Source: an uncultured Flavobacteriales bacterium (GTDB lineage Bacteria > Bacteroidota > Bacteroidia > Flavobacteriales > Weeksellaceae). Taken from it: a stretch of DNA of 24,284 nucleotides. A program made the translations under genes and the position numbers. Every line of letters starts with the position of its first letter. The first letter of the stretch is position 1. Of the stretch, positions 7,486-15,755 are shown piece by piece. The notes beneath the pieces were generated by a model. The model did not search any database. It was not told the DNA's origin and worked only from the letters and a program-made list of their open reading frames with translations. Where the stretch lies: the NCBI GenBank assembly GCA_937876095.1, contig CALFIE010000062.1, positions 1 through 24,284 on the forward strand. The letters run 5' to 3'.

Positions 7486-9218
7486 TTAACTAAGATCAAA
7501 TTGCAGCAAATCATCTAAATCCTTCAACACTGGATTGATCGCTACATATTTTTCAAAGAGCATTTTTTTGGTCAGGATTTCTTTTTTCAAACCGGCATCA
7601 TTTCGGTAGGTAATTGCAATTTTGTAATTATTGACTTTCCTTTTGAAATGATTGAAAAATTCTGCCTGAATTTTCTCGAATTCGATGCGTGCAGAATCCG
7701 AAGGATACAAAATTTCTATGGAATTTTCTTCTAATTTTTGTAATTTCAGTGTGTTTACCGCGTAGAAAACCACATCATCTTTCAACAACAAATCGCTCAA
7801 GAAATTTTGCCATTCTGTTTGCAAATCCTTTTCTGTGAAATGGTGTTCTGGTAAATCTTCTTGTTTCGTTTCTTGAAATTGGGTTTCTTTTTCCTCTTCT
7901 TTTTTGTTGAGTGCAGCAGAAATACTAAATTCAGACGAAATAGGCTTTTTTGCTATAGGTAAAGCTGCTTTTGGTAATGGTTTGGTTTCTGTATTTACCG
8001 CAGATTCAGAAATTTCAGATGTTTTTTTTGGAATTTCATTAATTAAATTCTGATTAACTTCTAAAGATTGCTTCTTTTCTTGTTCCTCGTTCCTCGAAAT
8101 GACAGAAGAATTATGAATGAGCGGTGCTAGAATCAGGAATTTTTTTTTTTAGAAATCTCACCATTTGCAGTGAGTGATGCTAATTGCATCAATGCAATTT
8201 CTACCGTCAATCTCGGATTTTTAGAATTTTTGAAATTGATATCAGCATGGTTACAAATTTCTACAGCATCTATCAACTGTTGTGCATTCCAGTTTTTGCT
8301 TTGTTCAGCGTATTTTGCTTTGGTTTTGTCGCCCACTTCAATCAAAGCCAGAGTTTGCGGATTTTGAGCCATCATCAAATCTCTGAAATGATTTCCCAAA
8401 CCTGCAATGAAAATATGGGGATCGAATCCTTTTTTCACCACTTCATTAAAAGCAAATAAAATCCCTGAAATATCATTATTTTTAGCTAAATCTACGATTT
8501 TCAGGTATTCATCATAATCCAAAATATTGAGTACTTCTGCTGCTTTTGCAAGAGTGATATTTTTTTGAGAAAAAGTAGAAAGCCGATCAAAGATAGATAG
8601 TGCATCTCTAAGTGCTCCATCTGCTTTTTGTGCTATTAAATACAATGCATCATCTTCGTAAGTTACGCCCTCTTTTTCAGCAATTTTACGTAGATGTTCC
8701 TGTATATCTTCAATCGTAATTCTCTTGAAATCATAAATCTGACAACGCGACAAAATGGTAGGAATAATTTTGTGTTTTTCGGTGGTTGCCAATATGAAAA
8801 TTGCGTGAGAAGGAGGTTCTTCTAATGTTTTCAGAAACGCATTGAATGCAGCTTGAGAAAGCATATGAACCTCATCTATAATATAGATTTTGTACTTGCC
8901 AACTTGCGGCGCAAACCGAACTTGATCAGTCAATTCGCGGATATCATCCACCGAATTGTTAGAAGCGGCATCTAATTCAAAAATATTGTATGCAAAACCG
9001 TCTTCTGAGGTTGAACCGTCTTTTTCGTTGATTTTTCTGGCCAAAATTCTAGCACAAGTAGTTTTACCAACTCCTCTTGGTCCGCAGAAAAGCAATGCTT
9101 GCGCCAATTGGTTATTATCTATGGCATGTTCCAAAGTATCGGTAACATGAGATTGACCAACAACAGTATCAAACTCTTGTGGACGATATTTACGCGCCGA
9201 AACTATGAAATTTTCCAT
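7486..9218 (-). CDS. dnaX: DNA polymerase III subunit tau (full-length, requires -1 shift at an A11 run)
   Basis: The clamp-loader subunit is encoded in two frames. The first 361 codons (9218-8133) give the AAA+ part. At 8150-8140 the mRNA has 11 A; reading them as 12 (a -1 shift or one added A) joins the frame to about 200 further codons without a stop, ending at TAA 7486-7488. That extension starts as a charged, Q/E/K-rich linker (about 8138-7830). It then becomes a compact C-terminal domain (TEWQNFLSDLLLKDDVVFYAV ... DLDDLLQFDLS) of the kind that in tau binds the polymerase. The product would be 577 residues, normal for tau in this group. Since the second frame is intact and conserved-looking, I infer programmed slippage rather than a broken gene. 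A sequencing error in the homopolymer remains possible and would also give tau. Confidence 0.75.
8133..9218 (-). CDS. dnaX: DNA polymerase III subunit gamma (short form ending after the A11 run)
   Basis: In the zero frame the protein has 361 residues and stops three codons after the slippery run (ISKKKNS, TGA at 8133-8135). AAA+ features: Walker A GPRGVGKTT at about 46-54, Walker B IIDEVH at about 113-118, the LKTLEEPP segment, sensor 1 ATTE and the SRC motif (ILSRCQIYDF). The clamp-loader collar region follows to about residue 350. The family's zinc module (four Cys between Walker A and the DAAS motif) is missing: the segment KINEKDGSTSEDGFAYN has no Cys. I chose ATG 9216-9218 (MENFIVSARKYRPQEF); a frame opening at 9290 adds 24 unconserved residues. 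A TATTTTTG box (9231-9224) lies just before this start, and TATATTTG at 9295-9288 is a more usual promoter candidate. Confidence 0.85.
   Translation of the reverse strand: MENFIVSARKYRPQEFDTVVGQSHVTDTLEHAIDNNQLAQALLFCGPRGVGKTTCARILARKINEKDGSTSEDGFAYNIFELDAASNNSVDDIRELTDQVRFAPQVGKYKIYIIDEVHMLSQAAFNAFLKTLEEPPSHAIFILATTEKHKIIPTILSRCQIYDFKRITIEDIQEHLRKIAEKEGVTYEDDALYLIAQKADGALRDALSIFDRLSTFSQKNITLAKAAEVLNILDYDEYLKIVDLAKNNDISGILFAFNEVVKKGFDPHIFIAGLGNHFRDLMMAQNPQTLALIEVGDKTKAKYAEQSKNWNAQQLIDAVEICNHADINFKNSKNPRLTVEIALMQLASLTANGEISKKKNS
8140..8150 (-). promoter_or_regulatory. dnaX: Slippery A11 run, gamma/tau frameshift or transcript slippage site
   Basis: Eleven A in the mRNA follow the codon TCT, so the frame reads AAA AAA AAA AAT. 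This contains the A-AAA-AAA heptamer suitable for -1 ribosomal shifting, and it is long enough for polymerase slippage, as known for Thermus dnaX. Lengths divisible by three give tau, 11 gives gamma, and a length of 10 stops after 12 codons. I saw no strong stimulatory hairpin just downstream, which favours transcript slippage. Confidence 0.7.
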
Positions 9219-9312
9219 GTGTTCAAAAATAGGGAAATTTTTGGGAATTTTTAGAATTAAAAAAAAATTTAGAGTTAAAGTTTTCCACAAATATATCTGG
9301 AATTTTTGAAAA

Positions 9313-9678
9313 TTATCTACTCAACCAAAAAAAAACAATGCCAATAATTGCAGGCAAAGCTTGTACAAAAAATATTCTTTTTGAAGCAGTTAAAGCTCCG
9401 AAAATCCCAGCTACTGCAACACAAATTAAGAAAAACAGAGCAACATAAAATTTCCAATCTGGATTTTCTATAAAAAAACTCCAGATTAATCCTGCTGATA
9501 AAAAACCATTATACAACCCTTGATTTGCAGCCAATCCTTTAGTTTTTGGAAACAATTCTGGTGGGAAATTTTTGAAAGTCTTTTTGCCTACCGTTTCCCA
9601 AGCAAACATTTCCATCCAAAGAATGTAAAGATGTTCTAAAGCTACAATTGCAATGATAATTTGCGTAATGATATGCAT
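9313..9678 (-). CDS. DUF1304 membrane protein
   Basis: A small integral membrane protein of 121 residues with about four hydrophobic helices. The N-terminal signature (MHIITQIIIAIVALEHLYILWMEMF) carries the conserved charged residues of the DUF1304 family (E and H inside the first helix, then W-E-M-F), followed by the N-Q-G-x-Y-N-x-F segment (AANQGLYNGF). Length and order are standard. No biochemical role is established for the family. It lies about 95 bases upstream of the dnaX ATG in the same direction and might be cotranscribed with it, though dnaX has its own promoter-like boxes in the gap. A TATTTTTG box (9706-9699 on the minus strand) about 20 bases before the start is a reasonable promoter -7 element. 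Confidence 0.85.
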   Translation of the reverse strand: MHIITQIIIAIVALEHLYILWMEMFAWETVGKKTFKNFPPELFPKTKGLAANQGLYNGFLSAGLIWSFFIENPDWKFYVALFFLICVAVAGIFGALTASKRIFFVQALPAIIGIVFFWLSR

Positions 9679-9698
9679 AGTTTTTAATATTATTTATT

Positions 9699-9706
9699 CA
9701 AAAATA
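9699..9706 (-). promoter_or_regulatory. Candidate -7 box of the DUF1304 gene
   Basis: TATTTTTG on the minus strand fits TAnnTTTG and lies 20 bases before the ATG at 9678, giving a leader of about 14 bases. No convincing -33 element at standard spacing. Confidence 0.35.
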
Positions 9707-9789
9707 ATTATTTTTTTTGATAATATAAATTAACTTCAATTGATAAAATAATGTCAACTATTTCAGGATAATGTAATGAAAAAATCCAA

Positions 9790-12090
9790 CTATTTAATCT
9801 TGAATTCTAATTTTACATTGATGAATCTACCTGTCAATCGAACTGGAACTGGATAAATGTACTGTGTATTCACATCAGTAATCCACTGATTGGCAACTGT
9901 GTTGAAAATATTGAACGCATTGAAAACCTGTACTCCAAGTGAAAGCTCATCAAAACTTCCCCAAAATCCCCATTTGTTTTTTTTCTCTTTTGGTTCTATA
10001 AACATATAAGATAGTCCTATATCAACACGTTTGTATGAAGTCAAAGTTCGCTGATATTGGTATGGTGCGGCAAAATCTGGTGCACCATTTGTATCTAAAG
10101 TTATGGGTGTTCCTGTTGGTAAACCAAATGCATAGACTCCTGTAAGATTTACTCGCATTTTTGGAAATTTCGGCATCGAATCTTGGTAAAACATCGCAAA
10201 CCTGAAACGCTGATCTGTAGGTCTTGGTATATTTCCTCGGTTTTCAATATTTTCGTAAGCTCTTGCATAACTTGCAGATAACCAAGAATCTATTCCGGGA
10301 ACAAATTCACCGAATAATCTGGTATCAATTCCGTAAGCATAACCAGTTGCATTGTTTTTACCAGAATACCTGATTCTTACATTATCCATATAATATGGTA
10401 TCAAGTGATCCATTTTTTTATAATACGCTTCTGTAGTTAGTTTGAATTGTCTATCATCAAAATAAAATTCGTAATCGTTTGCTAAAATTACTTGTATAGA
10501 ACGCTGCGATTTTATTTGATTATTGAAACTGCCATCAATATCTTTTATCTCTTTGTAAAAAGGTGCTTGATAATAGATACCACCAGAAATTTTGAAAAGC
10601 ATATCGGCTTTCCAGTCTGGTTTTATGGCAAATTGTGCTCTTGGTGAAAATAGGGTTTCATTATTAAAATCCCAGTGTGAAACTCGCGCTCCTGCATTGA
10701 TGAAGACTTTGTTTCTCCCCCAAAATAATTTCTGAGAATATTGCGCAAAAGCAGAAATTCGGTTCGGTTCTATATTGTTGTTACCAGAAAATGCATATTT
10801 CAGCGCCAAAGTAGAAGCATCTAAAGTACCAGGATTGGTGTAATCTCTTGGTACACTGTAACCTATAGAATCTACCAATTTCCATTCATTGGTAAAATCT
10901 TTCAGATTTTCTTTTTCAAATTTTGCTCCAACTTCAAAATCGGTATTTACATTGGGCGAAAATTTCGCTTTTAGTTGAGCTCCCATCGTTTTTACTAAAA
11001 GGTCATTTCTTGCGTGATCTATTTGTCCGCCAACATCATAAGAAGTAATCGGACTACCAGTTACAGGATCAAATGTTTGCAAAACATAACCAAAAGCTAC
11101 CGTAAAATACTCTCTTTCACGATTTTGGTAGGCAAAATTATCTAAACTGATACGCCATTTATCATTCGGTTTAAAATTCACAGAGAAAGTTCCCATCATA
11201 TTTTTGTACTGATCGTTTTCTTTACCATCATAGTAAACCGTGAGTTTCAGAGGAGTTTGCAACGATCCAAAATCTACGTCTTTCTGTTTTGGGATCATTT
11301 CATAATCATTTTTAGACCAATATCCTATAAACGAAAGCGACCATTTTTTAGAAATATGATAATTGATATAAGACTGAAAATCCATATATTGTGGATTGAA
11401 ATCGGTGTCTTCTTTCAACGTATTGAGTACCAAATTGGTATTTCTATATCTTCCACTGAAAATAGCGGAAAGTTTGGTGTTTTTATCTTTATCTTTTGTA
11501 GCAAAACCAGCAGTCAATCTTCCGCCAATCAAACTTGCTTCGCCAGAAATTTCAAATTTTTCGGGTTCTCGGTAGTAAATATTGAGTGCAGAAGACATTT
11601 TGTCGCCGTATTTTGCCTCGAAACCACCTGCAGAAAAATTCACTGCAGAAACCATATCTGGATTTATGATACTCATACCTTCTTGCATAGAATTTCTGAT
11701 GAGAAAAGGCCGGTAAATCTCAATATCATTAATGTAGATAAGGTTTTCGTCGTAATTACCACCACGAACCATATATTGCGAAGATAATTCGGTATTAGAA
11801 TTTACCGAAGGTAGAGTCTTGATTAAACCTTCTATTCCGCCAGAAAGAGAAGCCACATTTTTGGCATCTTTAGCAGAAATTTTTACGGTAGTAAGGTCAT
11901 TGCTCTTGTGCGAACCTTTTTTCTGAAAAACAACTTCTTCTATGTCACGAGTTTGGGTTGAATCTCTCTGTGCATAAGTAAAACTGGATAAAATAATGGC
12001 AGAAAAAAGCGTAGCTTTTTGCCAACTGATTTTTTTTGAAGAAAAATAATGACACGACATTATCAATAAATTATTATATAATTTTTTCAT
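9790..12090 (-). CDS. TonB-dependent outer-membrane receptor
   Basis: A 766-residue outer-membrane protein that should take up a ligand using TonB/ExbBD energy. The N-terminus has a signal peptide (hydrophobic ATLFSAIILSSFTYA, cleavage likely before Q), perhaps from the internal M12. A TonB-box-like DIEEVV follows, then the plug domain (LPSVNSNTELSSQYMVRGGNYDENLIYIND, about 90-120). The remainder is a 22-strand-type barrel rich in alternating aromatic residues, ending in FINVKLEFKIK. Unlike many Bacteroidota receptors it has no N-terminal carboxypeptidase-regulatory-like domain and no SusD partner nearby, so a role in polysaccharide uptake is less likely than metal or small-molecule uptake; the ligand is unknown. 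Only 6 bases separate it from the secreted protein gene upstream, and kdsA precedes that, so these three probably form one transcript. Confidence 0.9.
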   Translation of the reverse strand: MKKLYNNLLIMSCHYFSSKKISWQKATLFSAIILSSFTYAQRDSTQTRDIEEVVFQKKGSHKSNDLTTVKISAKDAKNVASLSGGIEGLIKTLPSVNSNTELSSQYMVRGGNYDENLIYINDIEIYRPFLIRNSMQEGMSIINPDMVSAVNFSAGGFEAKYGDKMSSALNIYYREPEKFEISGEASLIGGRLTAGFATKDKDKNTKLSAIFSGRYRNTNLVLNTLKEDTDFNPQYMDFQSYINYHISKKWSLSFIGYWSKNDYEMIPKQKDVDFGSLQTPLKLTVYYDGKENDQYKNMMGTFSVNFKPNDKWRISLDNFAYQNREREYFTVAFGYVLQTFDPVTGSPITSYDVGGQIDHARNDLLVKTMGAQLKAKFSPNVNTDFEVGAKFEKENLKDFTNEWKLVDSIGYSVPRDYTNPGTLDASTLALKYAFSGNNNIEPNRISAFAQYSQKLFWGRNKVFINAGARVSHWDFNNETLFSPRAQFAIKPDWKADMLFKISGGIYYQAPFYKEIKDIDGSFNNQIKSQRSIQVILANDYEFYFDDRQFKLTTEAYYKKMDHLIPYYMDNVRIRYSGKNNATGYAYGIDTRLFGEFVPGIDSWLSASYARAYENIENRGNIPRPTDQRFRFAMFYQDSMPKFPKMRVNLTGVYAFGLPTGTPITLDTNGAPDFAAPYQYQRTLTSYKRVDIGLSYMFIEPKEKKNKWGFWGSFDELSLGVQVFNAFNIFNTVANQWITDVNTQYIYPVPVRLTGRFINVKLEFKIK

Positions 12091-12096
12091 AAAATT

Positions 12097-12600
12097 TTAT
12101 TCCACAGATCTACTGTCATTAAAAACTTTCAACCATTCATCCGTAAATTCTTTTGAAAGCGAACTTTGTTTCAACGCAACGATATTAATGATAAAGTTCT
12201 TTTTACCTTTAGTTAAAAAATATATTTGAGATTCTTTTTCGTTATTATCTTTATAAGAATCTGCTTCACATTTGAAAATCAGCGAATTATCTGCGCGCTG
12301 CAACTCAGTATATTTGAAATTGATGGTTTTATTTTTCATATCATCTATCATTTTATCTTTAAAAAGATCAAAAGGAATGTCTACTCCATTTTTAATAACA
12401 AGCTGTGTTGCAATGATAGAATAATTTTCAAAAGTTTCTTTTTTAGGAATCCATTCTTTTAAAATCTGAGAATCATTTTTTTGGTTATTTTTCAATTCCA
12501 GATTGTATTTTGCAGGAAATTTTATGGTAATTGAGTCGCTTGCTTGTGAAAACATAAAAAGCGACAACAGTAAGAAATGAAATAAAAATATTTTTTTCAT
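12097..12600 (-). CDS. Small secreted or periplasmic protein, unknown function
   Basis: A protein of 167 residues with a clear signal peptide (MKKIFLFHFLLLSLFMFSQA, cleavage likely near residue 18-20). The mature part (SITIKFPAKYNLELKNNQ ... FLTKGKKNFIINIVALKQ ... EFTDEWLKVFNDSRSVE) has no Cys lipobox and no domain I can name. The pattern of a short strand, a helix with IATQLVIKNG, then NFIINIVALKQ and a C-terminal helix EFTDEWLKVFND recalls small PsbP/DUF1795-like or stress-related periplasmic folds, but this is only a shape resemblance. Its stop lies 6 bases before the receptor start and its start 27 bases after the kdsA stop. The spacing suggests shared expression and perhaps a role linked to the receptor. 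Confidence 0.8.
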   Translation of the reverse strand: MKKIFLFHFLLLSLFMFSQASDSITIKFPAKYNLELKNNQKNDSQILKEWIPKKETFENYSIIATQLVIKNGVDIPFDLFKDKMIDDMKNKTINFKYTELQRADNSLIFKCEADSYKDNNEKESQIYFLTKGKKNFIINIVALKQSSLSKEFTDEWLKVFNDSRSVE

Positions 12601-12627
12601 AATTTTTTTTGAAAAGTTAATGATTTT

Positions 12628-13437
12628 TTACAAAATCGCCTCTCTAATTCTGGTTAATTTTTGCAATAAATCATCTAATTTATCCAACTGCAACATATTT
12701 GCACCATCTGAAAGTGCGAGACTTGGATCTGGATGTGTTTCTATGAAAAGTCCATCTGCTCCAGTTGCAATTCCTGCTTTGGCAATGGTTTCTATAAGTT
12801 CTGGTCGACCTCCAGTTACGCCAGAATTTTGGTTGGGTTGCTGCAGAGAATGCGTAACATCTAAAATTACGGGAGCATAATTCCGCATCGTAGGAATTCC
12901 TCTGAAATCTACCACCAAATCAGTATATCCGAAAGAATTACCACGCTCAATAATTCCCACTTTTTGGTTTCCAGAATCGGTGACTTTTTCTACGGCAAAT
13001 TTCATAGATTCTGGCGAAAGAAATTGTCCTTTTTTCAAGGTGATACATTTTCCAGTTTTGGCTGCAGCAACCAACAAATCGGTTTGGCGCACCAAAAATG
13101 CAGGAATCTGCAGTACATCTACATAATTTGCAGCAAGAGCAGCGTGCTCGTTCTCGTGAATATCAGTCGTAGTAGGAATCTGGAAAGTCTCTCCTACTTT
13201 TTTCAAAATTTCTAGGGACTTTTCTTCGCCAATACTCGTGAAACTGTCCACTCTAGAACGATTAGCTTTTTTGAAACTCCCTTTGAAAATGTACGGAATT
13301 TCGTATTTATTGGTCAGTTCCACCACTTTTTCGGCAATTCTGAGCGCCATATCTTCGCCTTCTATAATGCACGGACCTGCAATCAAGAAAAAATTTTTAG
13401 AATTTTTGTGATGAATGTTTTCTAAATATTGTATCAT
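12628..13437 (-). CDS. kdsA: 3-deoxy-8-phosphooctulonate (Kdo-8-phosphate) synthase
   Basis: It condenses PEP with arabinose-5-phosphate to Kdo-8-P, the first committed step to the Kdo of LPS. At 269 residues it has normal length. Motifs: LIAGPCIIEG (about 18-27), FKGSFKKANRSR, TDIHE, VLQIPAFLVRQTDLL, LKKGQFLSPE, ERGNSFGYTDLVVDFR, DVTHSLQQP and IETHPDP. In the first motif a Cys stands where the E. coli enzyme has Asn. With the His and Glu/Asp ligands further on, this marks the metal-dependent class of KdsA. The sequence is distinct from the DAHP synthase at 4725-5804, which shares the fold. It is first of a tight group with the secreted protein and the TonB-dependent receptor. Confidence 0.96.
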   Translation of the reverse strand: MIQYLENIHHKNSKNFFLIAGPCIIEGEDMALRIAEKVVELTNKYEIPYIFKGSFKKANRSRVDSFTSIGEEKSLEILKKVGETFQIPTTTDIHENEHAALAANYVDVLQIPAFLVRQTDLLVAAAKTGKCITLKKGQFLSPESMKFAVEKVTDSGNQKVGIIERGNSFGYTDLVVDFRGIPTMRNYAPVILDVTHSLQQPNQNSGVTGGRPELIETIAKAGIATGADGLFIETHPDPSLALSDGANMLQLDKLDDLLQKLTRIREAIL

Positions 13438-13485
13438 AAAAATGTTTGATTGTTTATTTTAAAAGAAAATAAAAAATGTTTGCAA

Positions 13486-14010
13486 TTATATTTTCTTCAA
13501 AATCTTCTCAAAAGTATTCAAATTTCTGGAAGTTACCGAATTTTTAAGTGCTTTTTTGCCCAAAATTTTTCCAAATTGGCTATCCAAAGTGTTGCCTTTT
13601 TCTACCTGCCAATAAAATGTACCTTCTACAATTTCAGCCTTTTCGTTGTTGGTTTTACTGCAACTGGAAAATTCTTCCATTAAAATAGTAGCAATATTTT
13701 CTATCCCTACAAAAACATAAATATGTAGGTCATCTGCTTTGGTAAAAGGATTTTTATTAAAAATTTGTTGAATTTCATTTTCATTTTTAATGAAAAGAAA
13801 TGCCTCATATTGAAATCTTTCTGACATCGCTTTTTCTAAAATCACCTTCAATTCTCGTGGTGATTGCTCCGAAGAAAACAGGATATTTCCGGTAGCTAAA
13901 ACCGAGGAAACTTCACTCATTCCTGCATATGAAAACACTTGGTTTACGTCTACCATTTTCATAGCAGTTCCGTTTACATTGATTCCGCGAAGAAAAGCGC
14001 AGTATTTCAT
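13486..14010 (-). CDS. DUF1697 domain protein
   Basis: A cytosolic protein of 174 residues with the typical DUF1697 opening (MKYCAFLRGINVNG) and the conserved V-x-x-x-ATGN-ILF segment at about 37-48. Family function is not established; the proteins are compact alpha/beta domains scattered through bacteria. It lies 48 bases upstream of kdsA in the same direction and could share its transcript, but no functional link is known. The start codon is preceded directly by the repeat block at 14010-14080. All parts of the domain seem present and the length is usual. Confidence 0.85.
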   Translation of the reverse strand: MKYCAFLRGINVNGTAMKMVDVNQVFSYAGMSEVSSVLATGNILFSSEQSPRELKVILEKAMSERFQYEAFLFIKNENEIQQIFNKNPFTKADDLHIYVFVGIENIATILMEEFSSCSKTNNEKAEIVEGTFYWQVEKGNTLDSQFGKILGKKALKNSVTSRNLNTFEKILKKI

Positions 14011-14078
14011 TTAGGTAGAGATTAAAGTTAAAAAGTTAAATGGTTAAAAAGCTAAATGTGAAATGGTTAAATGTGAAA
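14008..14078. repeat. Degenerate short tandem repeats upstream of the DUF1697 gene
   Basis: Variants of GTTAAA and GGTTAAATGTGAAA recur (AAAGTTAAAAAGTTAAATGG, TTAAAAAGCTAAATGTGAAA, TGGTTAAATGTGAAAA). The block starts with TTTAGGTAGAG, directly against the start codon, in the same position as the TTTAGGTAAAG that abuts the rsgA start. The remainder of the gap to 14138 is AT-rich with no clear hairpin. Confidence 0.5.
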
Positions 14079-14138
14079 AATTATAAATCAAAAAATAAGA
14101 AATTACCACATTTTCAAATTATCTCATTTTCAAATTTT

Positions 14139-15635
14139 TTATTTTTTTTCGTACAAATTATAATCTGTTCCTGATGGTTTTAATCGGTAGATTTTTTCTA
14201 AAATTTGGTCATCAGATTTCAAAAAATCTGCAATTCTAAATTCTTTAATTAAACGATAATGTTGCTGATAAAATTGTGCATTTTTCCCTACAAAAAGATT
14301 TTCGTAAGATAACAGGTATTTTGGTTGCCTTTTTTTAACGGTATTGATCCAGTAATTCGGTTTGTCTTTTATGATTTCTTGCTGAATTTCTTTGTCAACC
14401 AAACCAACTTCATCTATGGTTTTCAGATGAGAATAGTACGGAATGTAACCTGCAGGTTCCAGAAAAATCCACTGATTTTTGTCTTTTTCGTAGTTATTGA
14501 GGAACAAGCCGATACTTCGTCTGTAGTTCCATTCTCCGTTTCCTGTTGCTATAGAATGCACTGTTTGGAAAAATACCATCGGGAAAATATAGAAAATCAG
14601 AAGTAAAATAAGCCAAAAATTTCTGCGTTTCTCTTGCTCTAACACAAAAATAATAATGGGTACAAACAACAATATTTGCGGAATCCAATAATACCAATCG
14701 AAATAGGATTTTTGTGAAATAAAAATCGCTTGTTTTGCCCAGCCAAAAAGAAAAATAATCCACAAAAAGTAATTTCTATTATTTTTAATTTTAATTAAAA
14801 ACACAAAGCAAAGCAACTCAAAAACGAGGATTAAAATTGTGAAAGGATTAAAATTGAACGGTAACTTGAGCATTCCCCAAAAATTACCATAATTCAGTAA
14901 AAAATACTGCCAGTTTTGCCACGAAGTATAAACTTGGTCATAGCGCAATTTTTTGGCAACAATTGTGTTGTTCACCAATTCGTGGAAATAAAACCAATTG
15001 AAACTTACCACCTCTGCAATTCCTAAAATTCCACCTAAAATATAGTACCAACGGATTTTTTTGTTCCAAAATACATCTACTAAAAATACAATTCCCAAGA
15101 AAATTACGGTATCTATTCTCGTAAATAAGATCAGAATCGGGAAAATAATTTGTGCCCAATTTTTATTTTTAAAAAAACCGAAATACAACAAACCCATTTC
15201 AAGGAAAAACAGCAATCCATATTCCATTCCTAAAATAGAAATTTTGACAGATGGTGGTAAAATCCCAAAAATTACAATAAAAATAGCCTGATTTGCAGGA
15301 TTTTTTAGCAACATTTTTGCTAAAAAATAACTACCAATTGTAAATAAAGCAGAATTGAATATCAATAATGGATATATAAACTGCTCTTTGCCAAAAATCA
15401 GATTGAAAAAATACGACAGAAATACGTATAAATGCGTAGTAGAAGCAGAAATTTTGGTTTCACCATTGAACCCAATTACTCCGTAATCTAGTAAATTTTG
15501 GGCAACTCTCCACGTGATAAAAGTATCTTCCTGAATGTGATGCGTAAACAAAAACAAACATTTGAGAACCACGATTGTTACAGCTGCAACAATAGGTAAA
15601 GTTGCGTTTTGAGATTGGTTTTTGGTAATCATCAT
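14139..15635 (-). CDS. Polytopic membrane protein, GT-C-like glycosyltransferase
   Basis: A protein of 498 residues with about ten or more membrane segments in the first 370 residues and a soluble C-terminal tail. After the first helix comes QEDTFITWRVAQNLLDYG-x-x-GFNGE with E36-D37, followed by a S-x-S-T-T-H segment. This matches the acidic first-loop signature and the N-G-E-x-x-x-x-x-T-x-x-L pattern of GT-C enzymes that use polyprenyl-phosphate sugars, such as the ArnT and AftB types. The donor and acceptor cannot be told; LPS, capsule or protein glycosylation are all possible. It follows the DUF2723 gene but is separated from it by a hairpin terminator, so it probably has its own promoter. 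The start MMITKN could equally be the second Met. Confidence 0.7.
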   Translation of the reverse strand: MMITKNQSQNATLPIVAAVTIVVLKCLFLFTHHIQEDTFITWRVAQNLLDYGVIGFNGETKISASTTHLYVFLSYFFNLIFGKEQFIYPLLIFNSALFTIGSYFLAKMLLKNPANQAIFIVIFGILPPSVKISILGMEYGLLFFLEMGLLYFGFFKNKNWAQIIFPILILFTRIDTVIFLGIVFLVDVFWNKKIRWYYILGGILGIAEVVSFNWFYFHELVNNTIVAKKLRYDQVYTSWQNWQYFLLNYGNFWGMLKLPFNFNPFTILILVFELLCFVFLIKIKNNRNYFLWIIFLFGWAKQAIFISQKSYFDWYYWIPQILLFVPIIIFVLEQEKRRNFWLILLLIFYIFPMVFFQTVHSIATGNGEWNYRRSIGLFLNNYEKDKNQWIFLEPAGYIPYYSHLKTIDEVGLVDKEIQQEIIKDKPNYWINTVKKRQPKYLLSYENLFVGKNAQFYQQHYRLIKEFRIADFLKSDDQILEKIYRLKPSGTDYNLYEKK

Positions 15636-15701
15636 TAATTATAATTAAAGACAAATATTAATTTGAAATTTTAGCTAAAGCCAAATCAATTTTTCACTAA
15701 A

Positions 15702-15727
15702 ACAACGGACAAAAAAATGCCCGTTGT
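15702..15727 (-). terminator. Hairpin terminator after the DUF2723 gene
   Basis: ACAACGG (15702-15708) pairs with CCGTTGT (15721-15727), extended by flanking A and T. On the minus strand the hairpin is followed by TTTTAGTG and lies about 28 bases after the gene's stop. The T run on the plus-strand side is longer, so it may also act in that direction. The gap 15636-15755 holds nothing else that I can see. Confidence 0.6.
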
Positions 15728-15755
15728 ATTTTTTTTATAGAAAAAAAACTTCTAA

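Noticed and set aside
7486..8132. dnaX as a broken pseudogene with a separate small downstream gene
   Set aside because: The second frame joins the first exactly at an A11 run, has no stop through linker and domain, and gives the normal tau length. Slippage or a homopolymer error explains it better.
11257..11787. Long plus-strand frame of 176 codons inside the TonB-dependent receptor gene
   Set aside because: It is antisense to a convincing receptor reading frame, and its translation has no family-like features.
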